From an uncultured Bacteroidales bacterium (GTDB taxonomy: Bacteria > Bacteroidota > Bacteroidia > Bacteroidales > UBA932), in the NCBI GenBank assembly GCA_900545245.1, contig UQYV01000054.1:1-14807 (forward strand): DNA of 14,807 nucleotides. The letters are read 5' to 3'. Of this stretch, positions 1 through 7,536 are shown piece after piece (the first letter of the stretch is position 1; each line of letters begins with the position of its first letter). The notes under the pieces were generated by a model, which searched no databases, had not been told where the DNA came from, and worked only from the letters and a program-made list of their open reading frames with translations. A program made the position numbers and the translations under genes.

Positions 1-7
1 ATGAGAT

Positions 8-48
8 AAGTTTAATATTCGCAAGAAGTTAGAATACTTGCGAAACTT
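8..48. repeat. Inverted repeat upstream of the LysE-type gene
   Basis: A hairpin can form from TCGCAAG (19-25) and CTTGCGA (37-43) with an 11-nt loop. It is extended by AAGTTT (8-13) against AAACTT (43-48) across a one-sided AATAT bulge. The 3' part (28-48) recurs almost exactly at 793-812, just before the next gene. It could be an operator, an mRNA leader hairpin, or the terminator of a gene left of the window; there is no clear U-tract after it on the plus strand. Confidence 0.5.
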
Positions 49-65
49 AAAATAAAATAGGAACA

Positions 66-764
66 ATGCAACTGGATCTTCAGCTGTTGAACATGATAAA
101 AGGGTTCTGCATCGGACTGTGCTCTTCGGCTCCAATAGGGCCGATTGCCGTCTATGTCATCCAGCAGAGCCTCAGCAAGGGACACAAGGCCGGATTCATC
201 ACCGGGCTGGGCGCAACTATAGTCGACACCGTATTCGCATGCATATCCATTTTCGCCCTCGCCTACGCGCAGGAGTTTATGGACAGGCACAGCGAGTTTC
301 TACTCGTGGCAGGCGGAATCACCGTCACGATCATCGGAGTGATAATGATTTTCACCAACCCGATTGAACGAGAAGCACGTCTGAGTAAAGGAAACGAGCG
401 CATCACGAAACTCGCGAGTAAGAACAATCGCGTGACAGTCAATGACTTCATCAAGTCTCTGCTCATGGGGCTTGCAAACCCGGGCGGCATACTCGTGCTC
501 TTTGCTCTTTTCACAGCATTTGGAATCGACACGACAAACAGCCAAGACTGGACGGCTGCACCTACAATCCTCGCAGTCGCAGCAGGAACCATCTTCTACT
601 GGTTCTTCTTCAGCTGGGGAGTCAGCCACTTCAGGAAATATGTAAAAATGCGCACTCTGATCTGGATCACAAGAATAACCGGAGCGGTCATCGCCATCCT
701 CGGACTCGCCCTTTTGAGCGAAGGACTCTTCAGGGTTCTTTTCCAGGGTGCTAAATTCTTCTGA
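66..764 (+). CDS. LysE/RhtB-type amino-acid exporter family protein
   Basis: This 232-residue inner-membrane protein has the length and about six hydrophobic segments usual for LysE-family translocators, which export amino acids or related small solutes using ion gradients. The family signature is visible near the N-terminus as SSAPIGPIAV, followed by GLGATIVD. The second conserved block is GLANPGGILVLFALF about two-thirds along. A charged cytoplasmic loop (EREARLSKGNERITK) lies between the two halves, as expected. The ATG at 66 gives an N-terminus leading directly into the first membrane span and is preceded by only a weak AGGAA. The next gene on the same strand starts 62 bp after the stop, so co-transcription is possible. 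The substrate cannot be deduced. Family assignment is confident; specificity is unknown. Confidence 0.85.
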   Translation: MQLDLQLLNMIKGFCIGLCSSAPIGPIAVYVIQQSLSKGHKAGFITGLGATIVDTVFACISIFALAYAQEFMDRHSEFLLVAGGITVTIIGVIMIFTNPIEREARLSKGNERITKLASKNNRVTVNDFIKSLLMGLANPGGILVLFALFTAFGIDTTNSQDWTAAPTILAVAAGTIFYWFFFSWGVSHFRKYVKMRTLIWITRITGAVIAILGLALLSEGLFRVLFQGAKFF

Positions 765-792
765 ATCGAAGCATAGGATTTGAGAGTTTGAT

Positions 793-812
793 GTTAGAAA
801 CTTGCGAAACTT
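793..812 (+). repeat. Second copy of the GTTAGAA-ACTTGCGAAACTT box
   Basis: This 20-nt stretch matches 28-48 except for one extra T in the first copy. Each copy lies a short distance before a plus-strand start codon (about 17 nt before the LysE-type gene and 14 nt before the PASTA gene). The 5' hairpin arm found at the first site is not conserved here, so the box itself rather than the hairpin is what is repeated. It may be a shared regulatory site or the remains of a duplicated leader. Confidence 0.45.
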
Positions 813-826
813 GAATATTTGATAAC

Positions 827-1618
827 ATGGGCAAGATAAAATCTTTTTTCGGAAACTGGATAGTAAAGAACCTCCTCGGGGCAGTTGTCGTGGTGGCGGT
901 GCTCGTCATCGTGGCGTCAGTGTCACTTAACCTGCTCACAGGACACAACAAGGAACTCGTCGTGCCGGACCTCACGGACATGAGGGTAAAAGATGCCGAA
1001 TTCGAGGCACACCAGGTCGGGATGCGTACGGAAATAGTGGACTCAGTCTATGTCAGGAGGCTCAAAAGAGGATATGTGTACAAGCAGAATCCGGTGCCGG
1101 GCTCAAAAGTCAAGAAAGGACGTCGGATTGCTCTGACAATCAACGCCGTGACTCCTAAAAAGGTGAGTATGCCCAACCTTGTGGGATATTCGATGAGGCA
1201 AGCCAAGGCAGAACTCGGAACGAGAGGTTTGGTTCTCGGCAAGCTCGTGTATGTCAACGACATTGCCACAAACAATGTGCTACGTCAGCTGCACGGCAAT
1301 ATGGAAATCGAACCGGGCACCCCGATTGAGAGCGAGTCGGTGATCGACCTCGTGGTGGGTCTCAGTCCAGAAGACAACATGACGAGCGTTCCTGACACGA
1401 GAGGTCTCAAGCGCAGCAGCGCAATAGATCTCATACAGGAGAATTCGCTAAATGTCAAGAAGATAGTCTATGACAAGACAGTCAAGACATACGAGGACAG
1501 CACAAAGGCATTCGTGTGGCGGCAGGCCCCGGAACCTTCCGAGCTGCCTTGTCTGATGGGAGGCGATGTCTCGATATACCTTACAACGGACCTCGCGAAG
1601 AAACCGGCAAAATTCTAA
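827..1618 (+). CDS. Membrane-anchored protein with three PASTA domains
   Basis: The protein has 263 residues: a short basic cytoplasmic N-terminus, one transmembrane helix (about residues 15-37), then three PASTA repeats outside the membrane at about 45-106, 113-178 and 186-254. Each repeat opens with the typical pattern (VVPDLTDM, VSMPNLVGYS, TSVPDTRGLK) and ends with a beta strand such as ALTIN or DLVVG. PASTA domains bind peptidoglycan stems or beta-lactam-like ligands in kinases and penicillin-binding proteins. Here there is no kinase or transpeptidase domain, so the protein is a stand-alone wall-binding module; this arrangement is common in Bacteroidales. The rluD-like gene begins 5 bp after its stop, so the two are almost certainly co-transcribed. 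The first half is rich in Arg/Lys. The role in envelope biogenesis is inferred only. Confidence 0.85.
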   Translation: MGKIKSFFGNWIVKNLLGAVVVVAVLVIVASVSLNLLTGHNKELVVPDLTDMRVKDAEFEAHQVGMRTEIVDSVYVRRLKRGYVYKQNPVPGSKVKKGRRIALTINAVTPKKVSMPNLVGYSMRQAKAELGTRGLVLGKLVYVNDIATNNVLRQLHGNMEIEPGTPIESESVIDLVVGLSPEDNMTSVPDTRGLKRSSAIDLIQENSLNVKKIVYDKTVKTYEDSTKAFVWRQAPEPSELPCLMGGDVSIYLTTDLAKKPAKF

Positions 1619-1623
1619 ATAAC

Positions 1624-2754
1624 ATGAGCGTATTCGACGATGAACTGCGTGAGGAATTCCTCGATGACGATGCTGCGGCAGGAGATTTTTGCGACTCGGA
1701 ATCATCGGCAATGATTGAAGATGCGGAGAACTCTGAGGAAATGTTCGAGCACTACCGCTTTGACGTCGACAAGGGGCAGACTCCTGTAAGAGTGGACAAG
1801 TACCTCGCCTCCCACATGGAATACACCTCACGACACCGTATTCAACTTGCAATAAAGAAGGAATATATCCGCGTAAACGAAAGAGTCGCAAAGGCGAACT
1901 GTATCGTCAAGCCTGGGGATGTAATTCAGTTCGTGATGCCATATCAAAGGCGCGGGCTTGAGATTCTGCCTGAAAATATCCCGCTTGACATAGTTTATGA
2001 AGACGATGACGTCCTTGTGATAAACAAGCCTGCCGGAATGGTTGTGCACCCGGGTCACGGGCATTTCAACGGCACACTCGTTAACGCCCTCGCCTACCAC
2101 CTCGGCATTTCGCAAGGCCCTGACGCCAAAGATGAAAGAATGGGTGTGCTTGTGCACAGGATTGACAAGGATACATCCGGACTGTTGGTGGTGGCAAAAA
2201 ATGACGAAGCACAACTTGACCTTGCCAAACAGTTTTTCGTCCATTCCATTGAAAGAAAATATATTGCAATAGTTTGGGGCAACATCCGCGAAGATGAGGG
2301 AACGATAGTCGGCAACATCGGCCGTGACCCTTCCGACAGGATGAAATTCCGGGTTTTCCCGGATGGAGACCACGGAAAGCACGCAGTCACACATTACAAG
2401 GTGATTGAACGATTCGGCTTTGTGACAGTGGTCGAGTGCATTTTGGAGACCGGACGCACGCATCAGATTCGTGTCCATATGAACTACATCGGTCATCCCC
2501 TCTTCAACGACGAACGCTACGGCGGCTCCGAAATCCGAAAGGGGACGATTTACGCCAAATACACCCAATTCATCCGCAATTGTTTCAAACTTCTCCCTCG
2601 CCAGGCTCTGCACGCGAAGACTCTCGGATTCGTACATCCACGCAGCGGAGAACTCGTCCATTTCGACTCTCCAATCCCTTCGGATATGCAGGAACTGATT
2701 GAAAAATGGAGAAAATATTCCGAAAATATGCCTTTGGAGGAAGAGGAAGATTAG
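1624..2754 (+). CDS. rluD: RluD-type 23S rRNA pseudouridine synthase (RluA family)
   Basis: This 376-residue enzyme isomerises uridine to pseudouridine in RNA. Order of parts: an acidic N-terminal extension (1-43), an S4 RNA-binding domain (about 55-110, starting PVRVDKYLASH), then the RluA catalytic domain. The catalytic motif HRIDKDTSGLLV is at 178-189 with the expected catalytic Asp181. Other family blocks are INKPAGMVVHPG (133-144) and LETGRTHQIRVH. A longer in-frame reading from 1516 exists but overlaps the PASTA gene by about 100 bp; the ATG at 1624, five bases after the PASTA stop, is preferred. The protein ends with the acidic run EEEED. By family, the target is probably helix 69 of 23S rRNA, but RluA-family members are hard to separate by eye, so the symbol is tentative. 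It converges with the minus-strand gene ending at 2788. Confidence 0.9.
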   Translation: MSVFDDELREEFLDDDAAAGDFCDSESSAMIEDAENSEEMFEHYRFDVDKGQTPVRVDKYLASHMEYTSRHRIQLAIKKEYIRVNERVAKANCIVKPGDVIQFVMPYQRRGLEILPENIPLDIVYEDDDVLVINKPAGMVVHPGHGHFNGTLVNALAYHLGISQGPDAKDERMGVLVHRIDKDTSGLLVVAKNDEAQLDLAKQFFVHSIERKYIAIVWGNIREDEGTIVGNIGRDPSDRMKFRVFPDGDHGKHAVTHYKVIERFGFVTVVECILETGRTHQIRVHMNYIGHPLFNDERYGGSEIRKGTIYAKYTQFIRNCFKLLPRQALHAKTLGFVHPRSGELVHFDSPIPSDMQELIEKWRKYSENMPLEEEED

Positions 2755-2787
2755 GTTTCGGGGGTATGGAGTTTTGAGATTGACAGA

Positions 2788-3735
2788 TTATCGTTCGGTA
2801 AGAAAATCCGTAATGGCCGCTTCATCAATGGTGAGGCGGTCATATTCTTTTATGAGTGCGCCGTTGTCGAAAAGACAGACTATCGGCATCGAGCCATTGG
2901 TCAGGGGAATGAATTGGAGGGGATATATCCAATGAAACGGAAGTTGCAGTCCCTCACCGAATTCATCGAAAAAGATGGAGACTGGAGTGGACATATCGAC
3001 ATATTCCTGCATAAAGAAGCAGAAAACGGAGTCGGTCGGGATGGCGTGGCGGCGGATGATGCCGGCCATTTTTGTGGCGCAGTGGCGGCAGTGCTCGCAA
3101 TTTATTGAGTAGAAACAGACTATCTTACGCCCGGTGCTGACTCCAGTGCTGTCGGCATAAGGACAGAACTCCGCTTCATTAAGTTCGTGGGATTCGCCCC
3201 TGGTCCAGCGAAACCAGCAGTCAGGCGGATTTATTATCAGGATTGTCAGAGCCGCAACAACTGAAATGACCGCGGCAATGACAGCGCGGTGGAGATAAGT
3301 CCATTTGAAAAGGCGCACTGCTCTACCGTCTCCGACGGATTCTGCCGAGCCGGCGGCTCTTGCAAATAACTCTGTCGGGCAGCTCCAAGCGAACGCAAGT
3401 ACAGCCAGCGCGACGACATTTTTCACGAGCGACTGAGTCGGATTCATCTCCACAAGGCTTCCGAAGCAGTGGCAACTACCCTCGTCCCCAACAGTCATTC
3501 TCCAAATGAGAAATCCCGAAAAGCCGACCAGAAGCAGGGCCGTCACAGAGTTTACGAAATTGTGCCACCAGCCGCTTACAAGTCCCAGTCCCAGAATGAG
3601 TTCCCCAATTATTACAAACCTGGCTGCAAGGGTACACAGGTCGAAACTCGCGAAGCCGAAAGAGAAGATATAGAGTTCGAAGTCATTGACTGAGACGAGC
3701 TTCAGAACGGCCGAGACACAGAAAAACAGTCCCAA
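2788..3735 (-). CDS. MauE/DoxX-like membrane protein fused to a thioredoxin-like domain
   Basis: The 315-residue reading has four hydrophobic segments in residues 1-120, a fifth at about 150-168, then a soluble C-terminal domain. The membrane part resembles MauE/DoxX proteins, including the motif CHCFG at 88-92 (compare CGCFG in MauE). The C-terminal part begins like a thioredoxin fold (KIVCFYS) and carries CEHCRHC at 213-219, giving a CxxC plus a third Cys. This architecture suggests transfer of reducing or oxidising power across the inner membrane to periplasmic partners; that is inference. The start is odd: no ATG exists between the upstream in-frame stop (3801-3799) and this point, so the TTG at 3735 is used here. 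A CTG at 3762 would add nine residues and restore a fuller first helix. A small Cys-rich lipoprotein ends 40 bp upstream and is probably in the same operon. Confidence 0.8.
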   Translation of the reverse strand: MGLFFCVSAVLKLVSVNDFELYIFSFGFASFDLCTLAARFVIIGELILGLGLVSGWWHNFVNSVTALLLVGFSGFLIWRMTVGDEGSCHCFGSLVEMNPTQSLVKNVVALAVLAFAWSCPTELFARAAGSAESVGDGRAVRLFKWTYLHRAVIAAVISVVAALTILIINPPDCWFRWTRGESHELNEAEFCPYADSTGVSTGRKIVCFYSINCEHCRHCATKMAGIIRRHAIPTDSVFCFFMQEYVDMSTPVSIFFDEFGEGLQLPFHWIYPLQFIPLTNGSMPIVCLFDNGALIKEYDRLTIDEAAITDFLTER

Positions 3736-3775
3736 GAGTATTCTCAGGACTGTCGCAATCAGTTTGTATGATTTA

Positions 3776-4015
3776 CTACTCGTGATGGTTCTTGCAAGTT
3801 ACTTTAATAGCCTCGCTTGCATCAATCTTCAAACCCGCGAAATTAATGTCGCTGCTCTTCATATCGCTGCAATTCTTGTCTTCAGGTCTGTCAACTACAA
3901 TCTCCTGCGGTTTGATGAGTTTAGTCTCATAAGTACATTTGCATTTGTCGCTCTTGCAAGAAGCAACAGAAAGCATTGCAACGAGTGCAAGTGCCACGAA
4001 AGATACTTTCTTCAT
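3776..4015 (-). CDS. Small Cys-rich lipoprotein, function unknown
   Basis: A 79-residue protein with a type II signal peptide: MKK start, hydrophobic stretch, and lipobox SVASC with the lipidated Cys at position 20. The mature part of about 60 residues contains the cluster CKCTY just after the lipid anchor and two later Cys residues (NCSD, TCKN), so disulphide or metal binding is possible. No family is recognised with confidence. It is followed 40 bp downstream by the MauE-like/thioredoxin-like gene; that link suggests its cysteines may be a substrate or partner of that protein, which is inference. The ATG at 4015 has no SD sequence, as usual for Bacteroidota. A promoter-like TAAATTTG lies about 80 bp upstream. 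Confidence 0.75.
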   Translation of the reverse strand: MKKVSFVALALVAMLSVASCKSDKCKCTYETKLIKPQEIVVDRPEDKNCSDMKSSDINFAGLKIDASEAIKVTCKNHHE

Positions 4016-4097
4016 AATTTATTGAATATTAAATTGTTAATGTATTAATTACCACATTTGACCGCGTGCCCCCAGTAAGCGCGCCTATAATAAGATG

Positions 4098-4105
4098 CAA
4101 ATTTA
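4098..4105 (-). promoter_or_regulatory. Bacteroides-type -7 box TAAATTTG
   Basis: Read on the minus strand this is TAAATTTG, an exact match to the Bacteroides primary-sigma -7 consensus TAnnTTTG. It would give a leader of about 75 nt for the small lipoprotein gene and its downstream partner. A good TTTG -33 box is not seen at the usual distance, so confidence is moderate. The rest of 4016-4184 is AT-rich and shows no gene. Confidence 0.45.
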
Positions 4106-4184
4106 ATCAATATGTGACAATAAATAAAAAGCCTTTATGCAAAATTATTTACATAAAGACTTTTTTCGTTTACATTTTCTCGGA

Positions 4185-4322
4185 TTACCGCCCGGGAAAA
4201 GTCCCGGAGGGACCCGCGCCAGAGGCGCGAAATACCCCTAACAGGGGTCGCAGACGTTAGTCTGCGGGGGTTAAGAAACCCCAAGGGCCTCCTCACGGGC
4301 TTACCGCCCGGGAGGAGGTCCC
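4185..4322. repeat. GC-rich array of six consecutive hairpins at the 3' end of the beta-barrel gene
   Basis: Six perfect or nearly perfect hairpins lie nearly end to end: CCGGGA/TCCCGG (4192-4207), CGCGCC/GGCGCG (4215-4229), ACCCCT/AGGGGT (4234-4248), CGCAGAC/GTCTGCG (4249-4266), GGGGTT/AACCCC (4267-4282), and a long one (4285-4322) pairing GGG and CCTCCTC with GAGGAGG and CCC around an inner CGGGC/GCCCG. The last hairpin contains the stop codon and final codons of the beta-barrel gene. The 13-nt word TTACCGCCCGGGA appears at both ends of the block (4185-4197 and 4301-4313). It is far more GC-rich than its surroundings. It could end transcription or protect the mRNA 3' end, or be a dispersed palindromic repeat of the REP/MITE kind. 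Confidence 0.8.
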
Positions 4323-7276
4323 ATAGGACCACCGCCAGGACCACGACGTGCTCCCTTACTGGCGTTGTCAAAATTACCGAAACGATAAGTCAGCGAAACA
4401 ACGATATAGCGCCCGAGTGTATTGTTCCTCACCTCTTTATGATAGTTGGACTCGTCAGTCACAGAAAGATTCTTCGACTGGTTAAGAATATCGTAGGCCT
4501 TCACCGCAAGGGTAAACTTCTTCTTGTAGAAAAGCTGGGTAATTTCCGCGTTCCAGATGAACTCGTCCGACTGCGGAGTCGTGTAGCCGTTATACCAGTT
4601 GTAGTCCAACTGCGAAATGAGATTCATCCCCCAAGGCAGAGTCCAGTTCATAGAGCCGTTCACCTGATTGTTGAAAGTGGCGTTTGTCGCAGCCGAAGCA
4701 ATTGTGTACCAAGACTTTGAAATCCGAGTGCGTCCTCCGAGAATAAGTTCCACAAAATCGTTTCTGTAGGTAAAGCGAAGACGCTCCGTGAAATTCATAC
4801 TCTGAGTCCTGTTCGTCGTGAAATCATCAGAATGGAGAGAGAGGTCAGTGCCGTAATCATTGTTGAACTTGACATAGTCAAACTCCGCCGTCGTGCTGTC
4901 ATAATAGTCCGCAGCCTTTGCCGCAAAAGCTGAAGTTCCGATGTAAGAAGTCGATTGCGAATACCTTGCAAAAGTCGTAGAAGACATCGAGAAATTCGAT
5001 TTTCCGAAAGGAATGTTAGCCATCAACCTTGCATCCACATTGCCCGTCCCCTTGGTGTTCACCGGAATGTTGTATTTCACACTGTTGTTGTCATACCAAG
5101 TTGCGCTCGTAATCGCATCCTGCACAAAGTTTCCGCCAAAAAATCCGTTCACAGAGATGAAATTCTTCTTGTTCGAATAGCGGAACATCCCCCTGAGCCT
5201 GTGGCTGAAATAAGGATTGAGGTAGGGATTACCGAGCGAAATGTTCACAGGATCCGAATTGTCCGGCACCGGCATCAACTGCGAGGTTGAAGGCTGCTGC
5301 GAACTTCCGAAATAGAAGAAACGGATGTTGGAACTTTGGGACATATCATAACTGAACGATGCCTGCGGAGACCATTTCACGACCGTGCTCTCATAACTCT
5401 TCCCATTAGTCATATTCCTGGTTATCGTAGGATTCGCCGAAAAACCGAGCTGCGCCCGAATCTTATCCTTCTGCCACATAAGGTTCGCTCCCGCCGAATG
5501 GTTTTGCGCGACATTGCTGATGTCGTTGGAATATGTTTCGTCAAGAACCTCATTTTCAGAAATATACTTAATGTCGTCAAAACTTCCCGGCGTCAAAGTA
5601 GAATAGTCTCCACTGTTGTAGGCGTTCTTAACAGAGGTATTCTTATTCCATCCATAAGAATAGTTCGCCTCAAGAAAGAAATTCTTTCCGAGCGGTTCGG
5701 TGTAGACGAGCCTTGTGTTTACGGAATATCCTTTTGAACTCCGGTCAATCCTCTGATTCACGAAATCCGTTCCCGGAGCGCTGCCGAAAACCTGAGTGAG
5801 AGACTGGTTGAATCCGTCGAGTTCGTTGCCGCTGAAACTGTAGCGTGTGTTCAGGGATATGGTTCTTCCAGGCTTTCCGAGCTTTTGACGGAAAAGCAGG
5901 AAACCGTCAGTCGTCCAGTTCTTGTTGTCACCGATATTTCTGGTCGTACCCTTGTTGGTCGTTAAAGGCTCGCTGCCGTCTCCAAGGTCTTTATTTATCT
6001 CATAATCAGAGTATTCCCCATAGTTTCCACCACCGAAATTCACCCGGGGCTCGAAAAGTATGGATGTATTCTCCGAAAATTTGTGCTCCAGACGAATGCC
6101 GAAACGATGTCCGTCGGTGCGGGTGGTATTATATCCGGAATTCGTGGTTATAAGGCTGCTTCCGTCTTCGAGATAGTTGGTGAGTTTGCTGTCTTCGGTG
6201 ACATATTTGTCGCTGCCGTTATAGAGGTAGTTTCCGGCAAGGTCCATATTCCCGTCAAGAAGAGTAAATGCCCCGTTGAGTCCGCCCATCCAAGAGGTAG
6301 TGATGCCGTTTCCGCGTCCCCAGCCGCCTTGTCCACGGCCCATTCCGCCTCCGCGCATATTGCCCATCATAGAGCCTGCGAGGTCGTTGAATCCGCGATT
6401 ATTGGTATTGTTGCCATTGAGAATGAGACTGATTTGGCTCTTGTCGGTGAATCGTCCCACCATAGCAGCGCCCTGATAGCGCCAATCGTTCATGTCATTG
6501 CCTGCGCTCGGCACGTCATGTCCACCACCGGCCATAATGTTTCCGAACCAGCCCTGCATCATTCCCGGTTGGATGGAAAGGTCTATCACAGTCTCCTCAT
6601 TTCCGTCGTCGATTCCCGTGAACATCGCCTGATCAGACTTTTTCTCCACAACCTTCACCTTCTGGATTATCTTTGCCGGAATGTTTTTCGAGGCAAGCGA
6701 AGGGTCATCAAGGAAGAATGTCTTGCCATCGATGGTTATCTTCGATATGGTCTGGCCGTTTGCGGTTATTGAGCCGTCTTCGGAAACCTCGACGCCAGGA
6801 AGTTTCTTGAGAAGTTCCTCAAGCATGTCGTTGTCCGAGGTCTTGAACGAGGAGGCATTGTACTCGATGGTGTCCTTTTTCACGACAATCGGATTTCCCA
6901 CTGCCGTAACCTTCGCTGCATCAAGGACCTCAATGTCCTCCGACATCTTCACATCTCCAAAATCCACAGTCTTGTCAATCACGACATCCTTCTCATAGCT
7001 CTTGTAGCCCATAATCTCGGCCTTGAGGCGATACTCCCCCTTCGCAACCTTCGCGATGGACGCCGCACCCTGCGCATCCGTAAGCACATAGTGCTTCGCC
7101 TTCGTCTGTCCCTTCGGCGTCAATGACACCGTCGCGAACGGCACCGGCTCACCGCTGTTCTCCTCCACAAGTTTCAGCTTCACCGTCACTCCCGACTGAG
7201 CCGTCGCCGGCACAGCCGCGAAAATGACAGCTACCGCCAAACACACTACACAAAATAACCTTTTAACCAAATTCAT
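4301..7276 (-). CDS. Outer-membrane beta-barrel protein with CarboxypepD_reg-like N-terminal domain (TonB-dependent receptor-like)
   Basis: A 991-residue protein exported by a signal peptide (about 1-26, ending ATAQ). A CarboxypepD_reg-like beta-sandwich follows (about 28-112, with PFATVSL and GEYRLKAEIMGY), then a plug-like region (about 115-235: NDMLEELLKKLPGVEVSEDG and ITIDGKTFF). The remainder is a long barrel of alternating strands ending in VSLTYRFGNF. This is the architecture of the Bacteroidota outer membrane beta-barrel (OMP_b-brl) family, related to SusC/TonB-dependent receptors but without a SusD partner beside it. Two unusual low-complexity parts are visible: a Gly/Arg/Met-rich stretch at about 305-322 (GGGMGRGQGGWGRG) and a Pro/Gly tail (RRGPGGGPMGPPPGR) after the last strand. 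The substrate is unknown. It stands alone, with 260 bp to ruvC upstream and a hairpin array covering its stop codon. Confidence 0.9.
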   Translation of the reverse strand: MNLVKRLFCVVCLAVAVIFAAVPATAQSGVTVKLKLVEENSGEPVPFATVSLTPKGQTKAKHYVLTDAQGAASIAKVAKGEYRLKAEIMGYKSYEKDVVIDKTVDFGDVKMSEDIEVLDAAKVTAVGNPIVVKKDTIEYNASSFKTSDNDMLEELLKKLPGVEVSEDGSITANGQTISKITIDGKTFFLDDPSLASKNIPAKIIQKVKVVEKKSDQAMFTGIDDGNEETVIDLSIQPGMMQGWFGNIMAGGGHDVPSAGNDMNDWRYQGAAMVGRFTDKSQISLILNGNNTNNRGFNDLAGSMMGNMRGGGMGRGQGGWGRGNGITTSWMGGLNGAFTLLDGNMDLAGNYLYNGSDKYVTEDSKLTNYLEDGSSLITTNSGYNTTRTDGHRFGIRLEHKFSENTSILFEPRVNFGGGNYGEYSDYEINKDLGDGSEPLTTNKGTTRNIGDNKNWTTDGFLLFRQKLGKPGRTISLNTRYSFSGNELDGFNQSLTQVFGSAPGTDFVNQRIDRSSKGYSVNTRLVYTEPLGKNFFLEANYSYGWNKNTSVKNAYNSGDYSTLTPGSFDDIKYISENEVLDETYSNDISNVAQNHSAGANLMWQKDKIRAQLGFSANPTITRNMTNGKSYESTVVKWSPQASFSYDMSQSSNIRFFYFGSSQQPSTSQLMPVPDNSDPVNISLGNPYLNPYFSHRLRGMFRYSNKKNFISVNGFFGGNFVQDAITSATWYDNNSVKYNIPVNTKGTGNVDARLMANIPFGKSNFSMSSTTFARYSQSTSYIGTSAFAAKAADYYDSTTAEFDYVKFNNDYGTDLSLHSDDFTTNRTQSMNFTERLRFTYRNDFVELILGGRTRISKSWYTIASAATNATFNNQVNGSMNWTLPWGMNLISQLDYNWYNGYTTPQSDEFIWNAEITQLFYKKKFTLAVKAYDILNQSKNLSVTDESNYHKEVRNNTLGRYIVVSLTYRFGNFDNASKGARRGPGGGPMGPPPGR

Positions 7277-7404
7277 AATTAATTATCTTTCACAAGATTT
7301 ATGTCTCTTTTTAAGTAATCGTAAAAAAACAACCGAGTATTTAGACAATCCTTTCCCTCAAAAGATTAGAAACATGAAAAAAATAAACTGCGTCAGATTT
7401 GTCA

Positions 7405-7530
7405 ATTATTTTCGAGTATAGATTTCTTTTGGAAGAAGGAGTGTACTGGAGGTACACGACTGATGAGAAAATAAATATAGACCGAAAAGAATGAGAAAGA
7501 TGATGCAGGTTATTTTTTGAAGGTTTCTTA
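7405..7530. repeat. Folded AT-rich intergenic element between ruvC and the beta-barrel gene
   Basis: A perfect hairpin GTGTAC-TGGAG-GTACAC (7441-7457) sits inside an outer stem TTCTTTTGG (7424-7432) with CCGAAAAGAA (7482-7491), which has one bulged G. A competing pairing exists between TTATTTTC (7406-7413) and GAAAATAA (7467-7474). TTATTTT followed by a similar purine-rich run and TTTCTT occurs at both edges (about 7406-7429 and 7510-7529), a quasi direct repeat. The rest of the gap (7277-7404) is AT-rich with no gene. I believe similar sequences recur between genes of Bacteroidales, but this rests on memory and was not checked. Confidence 0.5.
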
Positions 7531-7536
7531 ACAAAC

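Noticed and set aside
1828..2661. 277-residue minus-strand reading inside rluD
   Set aside because: Antisense to a conserved enzyme; no recognisable domain.
4185..4322. Hairpin array as a CRISPR array
   Set aside because: The stems all differ in sequence and there are no equal repeats with spacers.
6083..6772. 229-residue plus-strand reading inside the beta-barrel gene
   Set aside because: Antisense to a clearly coding frame; its composition reflects the opposite strand's codons.
7374..7421. 15-codon leader peptide starting MKKINCV
   Set aside because: No SD, no plus-strand gene follows, and it ends within the folded intergenic element; chance reading is likely.
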